Part shown: one piece after another, positions 38,051-49,600 of the stretch | How the letters are laid out: each line of letters starts with the position of its first letter | How positions within the stretch are numbered: the first letter of the stretch is position 1 | Assembly: GCA_022578605.1 (NCBI GenBank) | Contig: MU394072.1 | Location: 546,880-610,879, forward strand | Length of the DNA: 64,000 nt | Direction of reading: 5' to 3' | Source of the DNA: Camillea tinctor | Lineage: Eukaryota > Ascomycota > Sordariomycetes > Xylariales > Xylariaceae | The notes under the pieces: model-generated | Seen by the model: the letters and a program-made list of their open reading frames with translations, nothing else | Database searches by the model: none | Told to the model about the DNA's origin: nothing | Program-made: the position numbers and the translations under genes

Positions 38051-39840
38051 TGAAGTGGGTACGTGGGTAAGACAGGGGTAAGTATAGTACGGGAAAAGGT
38101 TTAGGTTAAGTCATGTAGCAGGTAGATACCTTAGGTATTAATGACGGAGAGGTGTTGCCCTATGGAACACAAGTGTGACGTATAAAGTACGTATGTAGCG
38201 ATCAAGCAGTTGGCAAGACGACCTCGGGAACTAGCTTAGGTAGATGATAAGATGGAAGTGGGTAAACATGTACCCTACTTAATTGATGGGCTTTGGCTTA
38301 ACCTTAGTAGGTATGGGGAAGTCGGGGACGGTAGTATTTAAGTTGAAGGAAGTGAGAACCTTGGAAACGAAAGGAGGTGCAAAGGTAGAAAGAAGGTCAA
38401 GGTTATCTAAGTCGTGCTACTTACCCTTAGGTACCATATGTATCTTACTTACTATGTAGGTAGTAGCTGTTAGGATACCTACCCAACCTAGGTAGGTACC
38501 ACAAGGACCGTGGGAATTCGTGAATTCGCAAATATGAGTCATACGGTAATTAAAAGAGAGTTGATATGTCTATCTGTGGGCTGTCGTATCGTCATGATTG
38601 TGTAACTATGAGAACCAATAAGAGTGTGAGGTCAGTCTTTCTAATCAATACAGGTTATTTATGTAGTGTAAACACCTAAGTAGGTAACCTACGACTTGTT
38701 CTTTAAAGTGCTACATAGGAGGGCGGTGTGTTAGCTACCTAACCTAGGTAGTTAGTAAAATTGCCCCCCTTCACTCAAAAAAAAAGAAAAGAAAGAAAAA
38801 AAACACAAGGCTATCCGTCTACCTCTGTGACGGGCGGGTACTAAAACATCTCGGCATCGGACTAGTCTCCCGGAGCACCGCTAACTTGAAATGGCTTAAA
38901 AAAATTGATGTTCTAAATGTATAGGCAGACGGGTAATGCAGGCCGAACTTACACATGGCAACCGCCAAGATCCGACTGAGCCTCGCGAGAGGGGACCCTT
39001 GATCTACAATACTTTCTATTTCAATTCTGTGTTACGATATTTCTGAATACTTAGGTAGGTAGGCACTAACACGGTACTGCTGCATTTCTTTCGTCCGGTC
39101 CAAGGTTTAAAGTTCAACATCAAGTACCTAGCTGCCTAGGTACATGACACATTAATAGACTATGTAGGACTACATGTAAGGGTTATATATGTGGGTATAG
39201 TGTTAATTGACTGGACATGATTCATATAAGAGACAAGCAGCATTTCTTTTCGTTTTTATAGATTTTTACCTCACGCAAGTCAAAGCATCATTGGCGTTTC
39301 TTGAACAGGGTTCCAAACGAAATGTCCCGTATCCCTGCACCCTTTGCCGTTCTGGCCGTTTTCACTACCCCTCCACGATTCTCTTCTTTTCTCTTCCATC
39401 TTCCTGAGGAGAAGGTTGTCGTCACGACCATGTTAACCGGGCGATTGAATAACAGGGTTACTACATGGAGACAACTGAGAAAAATACGACATCCATCACA
39501 GCAGATAACCAATTAGATCGCAGAGGAACTAGGACGCAAATGCTCGCCGAAAAGAAAGGGAAAAGATTACTAGAAAGGGACATAAAGTCGATATGTCACC
39601 TTTGACAGTTGTCGCCCTGTTACTGCCTAAAACAAAGAGACACAGGGTTTCGATAATATACTACCTACTTATAGGGGGGCAATATATGTCGTGAAAGAGC
39701 TTCATGTTTGCCGATTCGACGACAACCCCGCGTACCACGTCGCGTCCTTCGTTTGTCCTAGGCAGACATCTATCCAGCCATCCATCTATTCCGTTTATGG
39801 TGTGTGAGATTATCCAAGGTTAGGCGAACCCACCTTCTGG

Positions 39841-39860
39841 CATCATCCGGCATCATCCGG
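39841..39860. repeat. Two-copy tandem repeat catcatccgg
   Basis: Two exact copies of a 10-base unit. No associated gene. Confidence 0.7.
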
Positions 39861-41211
39861 CTTCGAACAGGTTCGGGTACTCGCCACATACTGACATCTC
39901 TAGTACTACTACTATGTAGATGTGAGAAGGCTGGATGCTTAATCCATTGTTTCGACTGCAACCCGCCTCTCGTATGCAACCATTATGCAGCACACCACAT
40001 TCTGTTCGTCACTGCAGAGTTGCATTGAATTGGGAGCTTGCATCGTCCACCGGCACGTGAGCTCTCCACCAAAGCTCTCCGTCTACCCTATGGATCACCA
40101 TTCGGCATGGAGCTGTAGCTGCAGGCTGTTGTCCGAGCCACATCTATTCTTTTACATTGAAGCCCAACGGCAGCAAACGCACTATACCAATGATGCTGGA
40201 AATTATCAGCTGATAATCGTCTCTTCTCTCATCTCATGTCCAGAAAATGAATTGATACTCTATTATTATTATTCAGCTCTTAAGACCAGCGACCTTCAAG
40301 AATAGAAAGTTTAGGCCGGGCGGAAGAAATATAGAAGGTGGGGTGACTAGGTAGGTAGCTGTCCCAAGTTGAGTGTAGTTATGGAGACTATGCAAGTGAA
40401 AAGCAGAGCACATCGCTAGCTATGTACCATCGATCCTTTGGGCGTCAAAATACCTCCCGCTATAAGTCATTGTACAGGCTCGGCATAATCAAGATCGAGC
40501 ACGGAAGATCCACCTATGAAGGCGGGCAGGCAGGCTACCTTCTTGCTTAGAAAGTAACCTACCAACTAATGATTCTGTTTGCTAAGGTGGGATACTGAAG
40601 GCTACAATTGTAACCCCTTCATAGCTCGAAGGTCTCGCTCACGAGAAATGGCCACCGAGCTACATAAATATTCAACTCTGGAATACTGCATTAAATAAAA
40701 CTAGCGAGGGGGCATTAGGATAGCAGAAGAGGCGCAGAGCTGATAACTTTGAGAGGGGGTGGGTTATTCTGGACTGGTACTAAAAGCAACATATATCGAC
40801 CGAGGGATGCGTCGCCATGGTAGATACATCCGTCCTATCCACATCTATTTTGTTTTGGGAGTATTCATCTCCCCGTCTTCTAACCCTTTTTCTTCTTCCC
40901 TTTTGATATGTTCTAGATGGACCAACTACATAACCTACTTGTTCTATACACATCACGGCCAACACGGGATATAACTACTGCTGTACCACTGCCGAATCCG
41001 CTAATGACCCTTGCCTGGTTAGTATCTTTGAACCTCCCACCCTTGCTCATGCCGAAAGCCCCCACACCACCCCGAGCAAAGCTTCGCAGACCGAACAGAG
41101 GAGCTATTTTGACGCCTGAGGAGTCGGCTCCACCCAGACCCAATTTCTGCGCAAACACTTTATATACACACATACAGCTCAGTACTTTCAACCAATTAAG
41201 CACCGTAAGGT

Positions 41212-41292
41212 GCCCGGTTAGCTCAATCGGTAGAGCGTGAGACTCTTACTTAAGTAATCTCAAGGTTGCGGGTTCGACCCCCGCATCGGGCT
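41212..41292 (+). tRNA. tRNA-Lys (anticodon CTT) with an 8-base intron
   Basis: The acceptor arms GCCCGGT and ATCGGGC pair over seven positions (one G.T) with discriminator T at 41292. The D arm is GCTCAATCGGTAGAGC (41221-41236). The anticodon stem TGAGA (41238-41242) pairs with TCTCA (41258-41262) around a loop in which the anticodon CTT is at 41245-41247. Eight extra bases (41249-41256) follow A37, the standard position of nuclear tRNA introns. The T arm is GCGGGTTCGACCCCCGC, with the pol III B-box GGTTCGACCCC. A run of seven T at 41335-41341 can serve as the pol III terminator. CTT reads the Lys codon AAG. Confidence 0.95.
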
Positions 41293-41306
41293 CAAATCCC
41301 GATGCG
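41282..41306. repeat. Inverted repeat pairing the tRNA 3' end with its trailer
   Basis: The bases cgcatcggg (41282-41290, the 3' strand of the tRNA T and acceptor stems) are exactly complementary to cccgatgcg (41298-41306) in the 3' trailer, with a 7-base loop. A second small hairpin (gttcct...aggaac) follows. Confidence 0.8.
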
Positions 41307-41334
41307 TTCCTGAGAACAGGAACATGTCGAATTG

Positions 41335-41341
41335 TTTTTTT
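41335..41341 (+). terminator. Pol III T-run terminator after tRNA-Lys
   Basis: Seven consecutive T about 43 bases after the mature tRNA end, the first T-run on the transcribed strand long enough to stop RNA polymerase III. Confidence 0.6.
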
Positions 41342-41592
41342 GTACATTTTTTAGTTTGTCCCTTTTCCTTGAGATATCATTCTGTGTGAATATGGGCAAG
41401 GCAAGGCAAGAAAACTTTCACACTCTTAGCGTTCAGTTAGACTTGATAGCTGAGCATTCGTCAAGGCATACAAAATCTATTTTCTGAGCTTCTTCGTATT
41501 CAACAGGATGCCCCGGGCAAGACAGATATAGATAGTTTTTGATTTGATTTATTATTATCAGCGCACCTTTATTTTCTACATAGAACTATAAA

Positions 41593-42126
41593 TCAAGACT
41601 CCTTATTATGACCAGCCGTCGCAATCTCCAATATCTCCTTTTCTAATCCGCTCACGTGAACGAACTCTATGCCTGCATCCTTCAGCTTCTGTCTGCTAGA
41701 ATTATCGGAGACGAACTTTTCCGGCTCCTGCACTCCGACGTAGACCGTCTTGATTTTCTTGCCGATGGCTAATATCCTGTCGACGCAGGGAAGGTTGCCA
41801 CTTAGCCTCTTAGAGCAGGGTTCCACCGTCGTGTACAGCAGAACATCGCCCAGCAATGCCTCGCCGAGTCGGTCTGCTGCTACCGAGTGCCTCTCGGCGA
41901 GCTTCTCGAAACAGCACTGCTCGGCGTGTGTGTTCCCCGGGAGCTCTAGCGTGTAACCAGTTGCTAGTATCTCGTTGGTGTTTGCGTCCACGACTACGGC
42001 CCCAACTCGGTAATTTGTAGGTTTCGGAGGAGACTTGGTTGCTAAGGAGAGCGCAAGTCTCATATAAGCCTCATGATCACCAGCTGCGATATCTTGGAGC
42101 TGAACAGACTGCTGTTCTTCAGCCAT
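41593..42126 (-). CDS. DRAP deaminase of riboflavin synthesis (Rib2-type), stand-alone
   Basis: Single exon, 177 residues, ATG at 42126. It is a CDA-fold zinc deaminase: His67-Ala-Glu69 (NTHAEQCC) gives one zinc ligand and the proton-shuttling Glu, and Cys104 and Cys114 (TVEPCSKRLSGNLPC) complete the zinc site. The spacer of nine residues between the two cysteines, the strand YRVGAVVVD and the word GYTLELPGNTHAEQC match the deaminase part of yeast Rib2. That domain converts 2,5-diamino-6-ribitylamino-4(3H)-pyrimidinone 5'-phosphate to its 5-amino-2,4-dione, an early riboflavin step. The yeast Rib2 has an extra pseudouridine-synthase domain, absent here. A cytidine-type deaminase of other specificity is the alternative. 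It is divergent from the J-protein gene across 509 bases. Confidence 0.85.
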   Translation of the reverse strand: MAEEQQSVQLQDIAAGDHEAYMRLALSLATKSPPKPTNYRVGAVVVDANTNEILATGYTLELPGNTHAEQCCFEKLAERHSVAADRLGEALLGDVLLYTTVEPCSKRLSGNLPCVDRILAIGKKIKTVYVGVQEPEKFVSDNSSRQKLKDAGIEFVHVSGLEKEILEIATAGHNKES

Positions 42127-42635
42127 GTTTTTTTTTTCTTGGAAGTATTTCTTATTTCAGCTATTACAGAATAATTAAAAGAATTAGAATGGTGAGTTGA
42201 TAAGGAATTATTTTATGAAAAGTTAGGTATTATACTCAAATACTCCTTCCGTATATACCTAGGCTAGGATATCCTGTATTTGGTTGTAAATGAATTGAAA
42301 ATTCGAAGGTGCGACTTTACATCCATGCGAAAATGCAATGCGCTACCTACGGAGTACCCCGCCAGAGTTACTTACCAGAGTACCCCGCGATTTGCATAAA
42401 GTGCCCCCATCCTTATCGTTATCGATTACATATCAAACGCGTCAGACGCGCTCAGCCAATTACTACTTAGAAGCAGCAGCCAAGTGGTGATACTTACCTA
42501 AGTAAACTATCTATCTCTAAGTACTTCAACCTGTTAAATAAAAAAAGTCCCTTTAGCAAGCAACCCGTTCAGTTATCTCTGACCTTAGCCCTTTTTTCAA
42601 CCGCAGCTTTCTACTACGACCATCGATCGTATACA
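42127..42635. promoter_or_regulatory. Shared divergent promoter region (deaminase - / J-protein +)
   Basis: These 509 bases separate two divergent start codons and must contain both promoters. The stretch includes a repeated phrase (gagtaccccgc at 42351-42361 and again at 42378-42388) and a T/C-rich tract before the J-protein ATG. No known factor site can be named with confidence. Confidence 0.5.
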
Positions 42636-43647
42636 ATGGATGCCTCCGACGACCTGCTCGATGGGGAGCCACCCGTCATCGACCCATACGAGGTCCTCGG
42701 CTTAGAGCGATCGGCAACGCCAGACCAAGTCAAATCCGCATACCGAAAACTTGCCTTGAAAAACCATCCAGGTAAGCCTTGAAACAACCGAAAGAAAAAA
42801 AAATACTTGGGCTCAAACATTTCCCAAATTGGTTCGCGATGAAGTTCAAAGTACGGAGAAGCACAGTGTCTAACATTGCACGATGCCTGCAGACAAGGTA
42901 CCCGAGTCGCAGAAGGAAAAAGCCCACGAGGCCTTCCAATCGATCGCCTTCGCCTACGCGGTGCTCTCGGACGCGGCGCGGCGCAAGCGCTACGACGAGA
43001 CGGGGTCGACGTCGGAGTCGATCGTGGACAGCGACGGGTTCAGCTGGTCGGACTACTACCGGGAGCAGTTCCGGGACGCGGTGTCGGGGGACGCGATCGA
43101 GCGGTTCGCGGCGCAGTACAAGGGATCCGACGAGGAGCGCGACGACGTGCTGGCCGCGTACGCGGAGCACGAGGGCAGCATGGACGGCGTGTACGAGAGC
43201 GTGATGCTGAGCAGCGTGCTCGAGGACGACGCGCGCTTCCGCGCCATCATCGACGGCGCCGTCGCCGCGGGCGAGGTGCCCGCCTTCCGGGCGTACGCGC
43301 GCGAGTCCAAGCGCTCGAAGGAAGCGCGGCTCAAGGCCGCGCGCGACGAGGGCGCGGAGGCGGAGGAGTACGCGAAGGAGCTGGGCGTGCACGATAAGCT
43401 GTTTGGCAAGAGTAAGGGCAAGGGCAAGGGCAAGGGCAAGAAGGGGTCGTCCGAGGACGATCTGGCTGCCCTCATCAGGAGCAACCAGCAGGGGCGCAGC
43501 AGCTTCTTGGATAACCTGGCGGCGAAGTACGGTGCCTCGGCGCCGCCGCCGAAGAAAGGCTGCAAGCGCAAGGTGGAGGACGAGGAGCCCTCGGAAGAGG
43601 CGTTTCAAGCTGCGGCTGCGCGGCTTAAGAAGGGTAGGAAGAAGTAG
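42636..43647 (+). CDS. J-domain co-chaperone, DNAJC9-like (2 exons)
   Basis: Model: exons 42636-42771 and 42893-43647, 296 residues. The donor is G|GTAAGCC, the branch point tctaac and the acceptor gcctgcag; the split codon restores the HPD motif (KNHPD at residues 42-46). The J domain spans about residues 15-85: [23 protein letters not shown], then [14 protein letters not shown] and [12 protein letters not shown] stimulates Hsp70 ATPase activity. After it come [10 protein letters not shown] and a helical region like that of DNAJC9, then a lysine-rich nuclear-type segment ([13 protein letters not shown]) and a basic tail. Human DNAJC9 works with Hsp70 on histones; a similar nuclear role is inferred. 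The GC-rich exon 2 opens a 292-codon antisense frame that I treat as a shadow. The upstream ATG at 42636 is preceded by tacaATGG, a good context. Confidence 0.9.
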
Positions 43648-44338
43648 TAGATTGCTGCGGACTGCGGAGAATTCGCCTACCTTACAGTTTGGGTTCTGGG
43701 TCGACGAGGATTATACCGTCCTGAGGCGTATGGCGTGAGGATAGGAGAATGCTTTCTTACATGCTCATTCAAGTTCTCTTTTTTTCTATGGTGTTAGTTA
43801 AGGTAGCGTTGCGAAGTAGACATGACACGGTAATTTACGATTTCAAGGTATCTCTATACTTTTGTCTTTAATTTTCTATGAACCTATATGGTGTTTTGCC
43901 TCTTATAAAACCTATGTAGTACTTAGTAGTAGCTAAACCCAGTACGTACCTACATAGTTACATAGTGTTACCTTACTACCTCCTTTCGTCTCCTATTCGA
44001 TGTTTACCTAACTTAGCAGCTTGAGAGAGCCTAGGCAGTTCGAGGCAGCTAACCGCTACACAGGAAGTAAGGCAGTTGCCAGTTGCGGGGGCGAGACCCA
44101 CCATTAGGCAGATAAGACCAGGGTTCTGGTTCTACAGTGGTAGTGTGCTACATGAGCTACAGGGGTGATCGCGTCTACTTAGTCCCAAGCATCTCTCCCT
44201 AGCTTGCAAGCTTGTGTCTTATTCTCAATAATCCAAGACACCCAAAACATTCCCTCCCAAAAAACCTCACCACAAGACTACCCGTAGGTATTAGGTAGTT
44301 ACTTGGCTCCCTCTGACGCGGCTCTTGTACAAGATGCC
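43648..44338. other. Intergenic region (J-protein 3' flank, STN1 promoter)
   Basis: Nothing coding is seen. The stretch 43915-44010 has several GTACC/CTACTACC words typical of the intergenic DNA in this window. A C/A-rich leader precedes the STN1 start. Confidence 0.5.
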
Positions 44339-45236
44339 ATGACGAGCGCGGATACGCTCGTATTCTACCCTTCGTACTGTTTTCACTTGTCCCCGACAAT
44401 TAACAAATGGTGCCCGCTGAGGGCAAGCGATATTGTCGGGCTTGAGAGTCGGCCTGGGTTTGAAGGTATTTCTTTTCTTTCCCTTTCTCTTCTTTCCTTT
44501 TCTTTTCTTCTCGATTTAGAATTAATTGAAGAGGACTTCCTCCGATGTAGTTCAAGATGTATACTTCCACCTAAACCATCCTATCCGATGGGTCCGCATC
44601 ACCGGCGTCGTTGTTGCAATCGATGAATACTATGGCCGCCGGGTCTACACCATCGACGATAGCACCGGCGCGTGCATAGAATGCTGCGTAACGGTTCCTG
44701 TCCCCGCCAAGACCAAACCTCTATGGGCTATTAGCAATGAGGCTTCCTCTGACGCGGCAAAGACGAAGGCTGCAGAAAGTTCAACGGAGGAACCTGCCCC
44801 GGTGCTCCCGGATGTCGACGTTGGCACGATAGTCGAGTTTCGCGGCAGCGTTAGCACTTTCCGGGAACATAAGCAGGTCAAGGTCCTGAAGACGATAACT
44901 GTCCGATCCACGAGCCAGGAAGTCCTGTTCTGGAACAAGATCCGCGATTTCCGGAGAGACGTCTTGAGCCGCCCCTGGGTATTGGAGAGGAAAGAGGTGC
45001 GCCGGTGTCAGAAACTAGCGAACGCCGAGGGCGATATCCAGGAGAAGAAGCATAGTAGGAGGAAGAAGCATAGGAGCGATAAGAACGCCCTAGAGGAAAG
45101 CCAAAATGGACGACAGATCGAGAACAGCCTAAGGAACGCGACAGTCAAGTCGACGAAGCCAGAGCGCTCGTTGCCGTCCCACACGAAGACTACGAAGACG
45201 TATGTTGAGGGCCAGTACGATGCTTTGGGGCTATAG
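44339..45236 (+). CDS. STN1: Stn1, telomere-capping CST complex subunit (2 exons)
   Basis: Model: exons 44339-44465 and 44551-45236, 270 residues. The intron (85 bases) runs G|GTATTTC to ccgatgtag, and the joined frame reads RPGFE-VQDVYFHLNHPIRW. The N-terminal segment (YPSYCFHLSPTINKWCPLRA) and the OB fold that follows match fungal and human Stn1: WVRITGVVVAIDEYYGRRVY, TIDDSTGACIECC, then VDVGTIVEFRGSVSTFREHK. Stn1 binds Ten1 and single-stranded telomeric DNA and limits end resection and telomerase. A Lys/Arg-rich C-terminal tail of about 70 residues replaces the winged-helix domains of yeast and human Stn1, and may hold a nuclear signal. An alternative start in the same frame upstream would need a non-ATG codon (TTG 44303), so 44339 is chosen. 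Confidence 0.9.
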
Positions 45237-45623
45237 TTGCTATGTTAATGCTATGGGTTGTTGCTTTTGTCGAGATGGGGTTTTCCAGGATGGTTTAGCA
45301 TCCCAATCACCTTTCAGGATATTGCGTTGCCTCCTATAGCAAGCATCTAGTAACTCGCCCCCCTATTACTCTCCGGCCAAATTTCTACAGAGAGAAATCA
45401 GTATGTTTTCTCATCGATTACCCGTCCCTATTTGGATACTGATGGAGTTCACTGGAATAAAAATGTTCTTTTTCTAAGAAAACCGTCCTTAGCCCTTGGC
45501 GGTACTGGCGTCAATATACGTACAACTAGTTGGGGCTATAGAATACTTTCAAACTAATCCTTCCCATACACAATACACGAAATACGGGTAGTTACAGTTT
45601 TAGTGTTATTTCTTCTCAGCACA

Positions 45624-45914
45624 CTAGATGATGCCTTCAACGTCACAGGGTGAAATCATTGATAATGACATAGGTGATATGGTCATAGAGTCAGTGCGTT
45701 CACCGCTATAAGCCAGCTCGCCCCTTTCAACATAAATATCTAACCCAATAGAGTCTTCAATGCTCTGGGGCAGTTGTAACTTCTTGATTTTCGTCTCCTT
45801 ATACTTCTGAGTAAGGAACCTACCTGCTTTAAGTTGTGCTATACTCGGAGAATGACCCCCATCGTAAATTACGATAGTCTCATCCTCTGACAGACATACA
45901 ACTTTGAAAGGCAA
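45624..45914 (-). CDS. Small uncharacterised open frame, doubtful
   Basis: A 96-codon frame with an ATG start (MPFKVVCLSEDETIVIYDGG) and mixed, protein-like composition. No domain, signal peptide or membrane segment is seen, and I do not recognise it. It lies between two plus-strand genes. It could be a small real gene, the last exon of something larger, or chance. Confidence 0.25.
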   Translation of the reverse strand: MPFKVVCLSEDETIVIYDGGHSPSIAQLKAGRFLTQKYKETKIKKLQLPQSIEDSIGLDIYVERGELAYSGERTDSMTISPMSLSMISPCDVEGII

Positions 45915-46480
45915 GAGCCTGACACAGCCCTCTAAAGTTGTCTCTCGGGAAATTCATACCGGCCAAATATTAATACTTGCTATCTCAACTTGCACAACAT
46001 CGCGAACTTGTGTTCAACGCTTGTGTTTATATCATCATCCCTTTTGTTATCAACTCATCATACCTAGTCCTACAGACCTAAGACTATCCTCGATCCTCGA
46101 TCCGAAGTAAAAGTTCATCAGAGCATCGCCTCGATTCTTTGTATCCCTACTAAGCCTCTTCTCATCTGTTACGCTCTCAGTGTTCGACATCTCATTCCAC
46201 AGTTTATTCTAGATCATTTCTCGTTTGGTCCAGGCTTGTCAAATTGGTAGGCTCTTCCTAACTACTCCTTGAGACAACCCATTCTTTGTATGAACTAGAC
46301 CTCGTGGGGCGCGCTCGTGGTCAGCCTCCTAAGCAACATGATTCAACCGTCGTCTGGCCTTCCGGGCTCATTCCTCAAGACCTCGGCCGCATCATCTAGC
46401 GATGTCATCTATCGGCGCGTACAAGTTTCCTATGAGCCCCAGGGTTCATGGGAAACTTCGCGAATCGTTCACCAATTATA

Positions 46481-46510
46481 TCATTTTTTATCATTTTTTA
46501 TCATTTTTAC
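46481..46510. repeat. Three tandem copies of tcatttttta upstream of GH81
   Basis: Two exact and one single-mismatch copy of a 10-base unit, about 170 bases before the chosen GH81 start codon, hence in its leader or core promoter. Confidence 0.8.
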
Positions 46511-46682
46511 AGCCTCATGGAACCATCACTCCCTCTCGTTTTCTAGGACAAAGTGGCCGGAGGACGAGGCCTCGAGTTGAGTGTCGACAGCTCTGACAAC
46601 TCTACGATATATTAACAATAAACTTACTGCTAAGATCTATCCTATTCCCTTCCCCATCACTCTCCTGTTTCTTTTGCCTACC

Positions 46683-49600
46683 ATGTTGTTATATCTGATT
46701 CTAACGTTGCTTCAGGTTGATCCTGTCCGGGCAATCCCATTCGAAATCACTGAAAGATACTTACTTGAGTCAAACGTCGTCACAAGTCAGGATCGTTATA
46801 GTGAAGGATACCTCCCCAAATCGACAAGCAAAGACCCTTACCGTGAAAGCTACCAGTCGGTTGCCATCGTCACATTATCATCGTCTTCAGCAGTCGCCCA
46901 GATTCTTCCACCCCTGTCTGGTGCTAAGCCTGATACTACAGGCACTATTAATACCAGTCTCAATACCGCTGGTAGGGTAGGTTCCGCTCCCCTTCTAACT
47001 AGCTCGATCGCGAGTCCAACTTCGCGTGTATCACTTGGTCCTACATCGCAACTCCCGGCGACTACTTTGATAACTACAGCTATGCCATCGTCGGATATAT
47101 TTGGCGCGCCCATTGCAACTAGCGCGCCTCCTGCGTGTTTCCAAGTCCGGAACGACCATCCCGTTCCACGACTTGGAGTTGCCGGTCCAGCGCCTATCGG
47201 TACTAACAAATTCTATGCCAATTTCTTTCTCGGCACCCAAACAGCTCCTACATTTGTGCACCCATACTCGCTGGTTTGGGCCAAGGGTGGGGGATCTGGG
47301 TCTAGTTGGGGACTGGGCATCTCACATATTGAAGCAAGCCAGAGGGTTTACGGAGACAACGTTCCGGAAACAGGAGCCGCAAAGTACTTTCTGAACCCTG
47401 TTGGGATTCAGTCGCTCTGTCTCTCTGCTGGGGAACTTGCGAATAATACCGTGCTCACGACTGACAACTTGGATGCGCACTCCGCCAATGTCAACTTGCA
47501 TACCGACTCCCAGGCACAGCCCTTGGTCACCTTCCCTTTAGTGCAAGGTATGGGGTTCGTCACGGCTGTCTATAGAGGCGGTACTCCTGTCATCACCACG
47601 GGAGTCTTCTTCAGAAAAATCACGATGGAAACCGAGGGCCCCAAGCCAGGCGTGACCAAATATTCCATCACCCTGGAGGATGGCAAAGTCTGGCACGTCT
47701 ATGCGTACTCGGCCAAAGGCGACCCGTTCGAGCTTTCGGTCAAGAACAATGCCGAAGCAAGGGCTAGCAAACCCTTCAACGGAATTGTGCAAGTGTCCAA
47801 AGACCCAGGTGGTGCTGAGAGTATTATAGACGCAGCCTCTGGATCCTATCCAGTCGGCGTCAGCCTCTCAGGCTCCGCGTCCGGATCTAGGGGCACATAT
47901 ACATTCAAGTTCCAAAAGGCCGGCTTCTCCAACGTTCCACTGTTAATGTACGCACTGCCCCACCACGTCGATTCCTTCGACGCCAGCACCGCCAAGGCGG
48001 CGACGGCGGCCAAGCTGCAGACTACTACCAAGGGCATCGCCACTGGCGTGGTCGCGGACTCGTGGACTATGGTTGAGCCGAACATGCCCGTAAACATGGA
48101 CTTCGCCCCCTGGGACCCCGTCACCGGTCCCAAGAAGAGCCTAAAGGACTCGTACATCAACACGATCAGCGCGATAGCCGTCGAGGAGCTCTCGCAGAAC
48201 TTCGACGCCCAGTCGAACCAGGATTCGATGTACTATAGTGGGAAGGTAAACAGTCTAATATTACTCAGTTATTGGGCCTTTCTCTTTCTTGGTTCTGGGA
48301 GTAACTAACCCTCGTGCTTAGGCGCTGGCCAAATTTGCTATGTTATGCTACACGGTCAACGACCTGCTGAGGAACCCGAGGGCAGCGCAAAGTGGGCTGG
48401 CAAAGCTGAAGACGGCGTTCAACCGGTTCATTTCCAACAAGCAGAAGTTCCCATTGTACTACGAATGTAAGCACTCTACCAAGCTATTCTGTATCCTCCC
48501 TCCATCCCTATTTACCCATTTACCACCAAAGCGATACCCCTAACTAGAAGCTAACGCTAACCTGTTTCGCAGCCGCCTGGGGTGGTCTCGTGTCGTCGGC
48601 TACGTACCAGACCGGTAATGACGGGATGGATTTCGGCAACACGTATTACAACGACCACCACTTCCACTACGGATACTTCATCTACGCGGCAGCTATCGTG
48701 GGGCACTTGGACCCGACGTGGTTGACGGCGGAGAACGTCGCCTATATCAACTCGCTCGTGCGCGACGTGGCCAACCCTTCGCTCCAGGACAAGTACTTCC
48801 CCGCCTCCCGCAACTTCGACTGGTACCATGGGCACAGCTGGGCCCACGGGTTGTACGAGACTTTTGATGGAAAGGTGCGTGCGTTGCGGTCTGGACTTCG
48901 GGGTTTGGGTCCTCTATAATGAGACTATTAACTAACTTGGCTGCCGCACGGGAATACAGGACCAGGAGTCGAGCTCTGAGGATGCAATGCATTCTTATGC
49001 GATCAAGATGTGGGGGAAGACTACCAATGACGCCAACATGGAAGCACGGCAAGTACCTCTCTATCTATCTATCTATCTATCTACCTACCTACCATTTATA
49101 TTTATCCCAGCCCCTGAACCCCTTTCCCTTATCCCCACCACCCTTCTCCCACCTCTCTACCTCTGACTAACTCTCTCTCTCCCCTTCTCCCCCTCCAACA
49201 GAGGCAACCTCATGCTCTCGCTCACCGCGCGCTCCCTCAGCGCCTACTACCTGTACCAGTCGACGAACATGGTGCAGCCATCTCGTTTTATTGGCAACAA
49301 GGTGGCGGGGATCCTGTTCGAGAACAAGTGCGACCACACGACGTACTTCGGCGCCAGCCCCGAGTACGTGCAGGGCATCCACATGCTCCCGCTGCTGCCC
49401 AGCACGCGGCTGACGCGGCCGGCCAATTTCGTCCGCGAGGAATGGGCGACATACTTCGACCGCGGCCGCGCGGACCAGGTCGCCGGCGGGTGGAGGGGCA
49501 TCTTGTACGCGAACCTGGCCACGGTCGATCCCCAGGCTGCGTGGGACGTGCTCGCGAACAACTTTGATCGCGCGGCTTTGGATGGGGGCGCGTCGTTGAC

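Larger units (their letters stand above)
37180..41211. other. Intergenic region between the Argonaute gene and tRNA-Lys
   Basis: About 4 kb. It begins with the Argonaute promoter. It holds low-complexity tracts (GGTA repeat at 37843-37868, purine tract at 37991-38050), many CCTAGGTAGGTACC-like words (for example 38487-38500 and 38743-38753) and a two-copy 10-base repeat at 39841-39860. A segment at 40913-41203 is open on both strands (see findings). No gene is supported. Confidence 0.45.
45237..46682. other. Intergenic region between STN1 and the GH81 gene
   Basis: About 1.45 kb. A 96-codon minus-strand frame (45624-45914) is listed separately at low confidence. The right part is probably the GH81 promoter and leader and includes the tandem repeat at 46481-46510. 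Confidence 0.5.

Noticed and set aside
42730..43608. 292-codon antisense frame across the J-protein gene
   Set aside because: It is the mirror of a GC-rich coding exon; composition is Arg/Leu/Val-biased without motifs, and the sense frame has an intact J domain.
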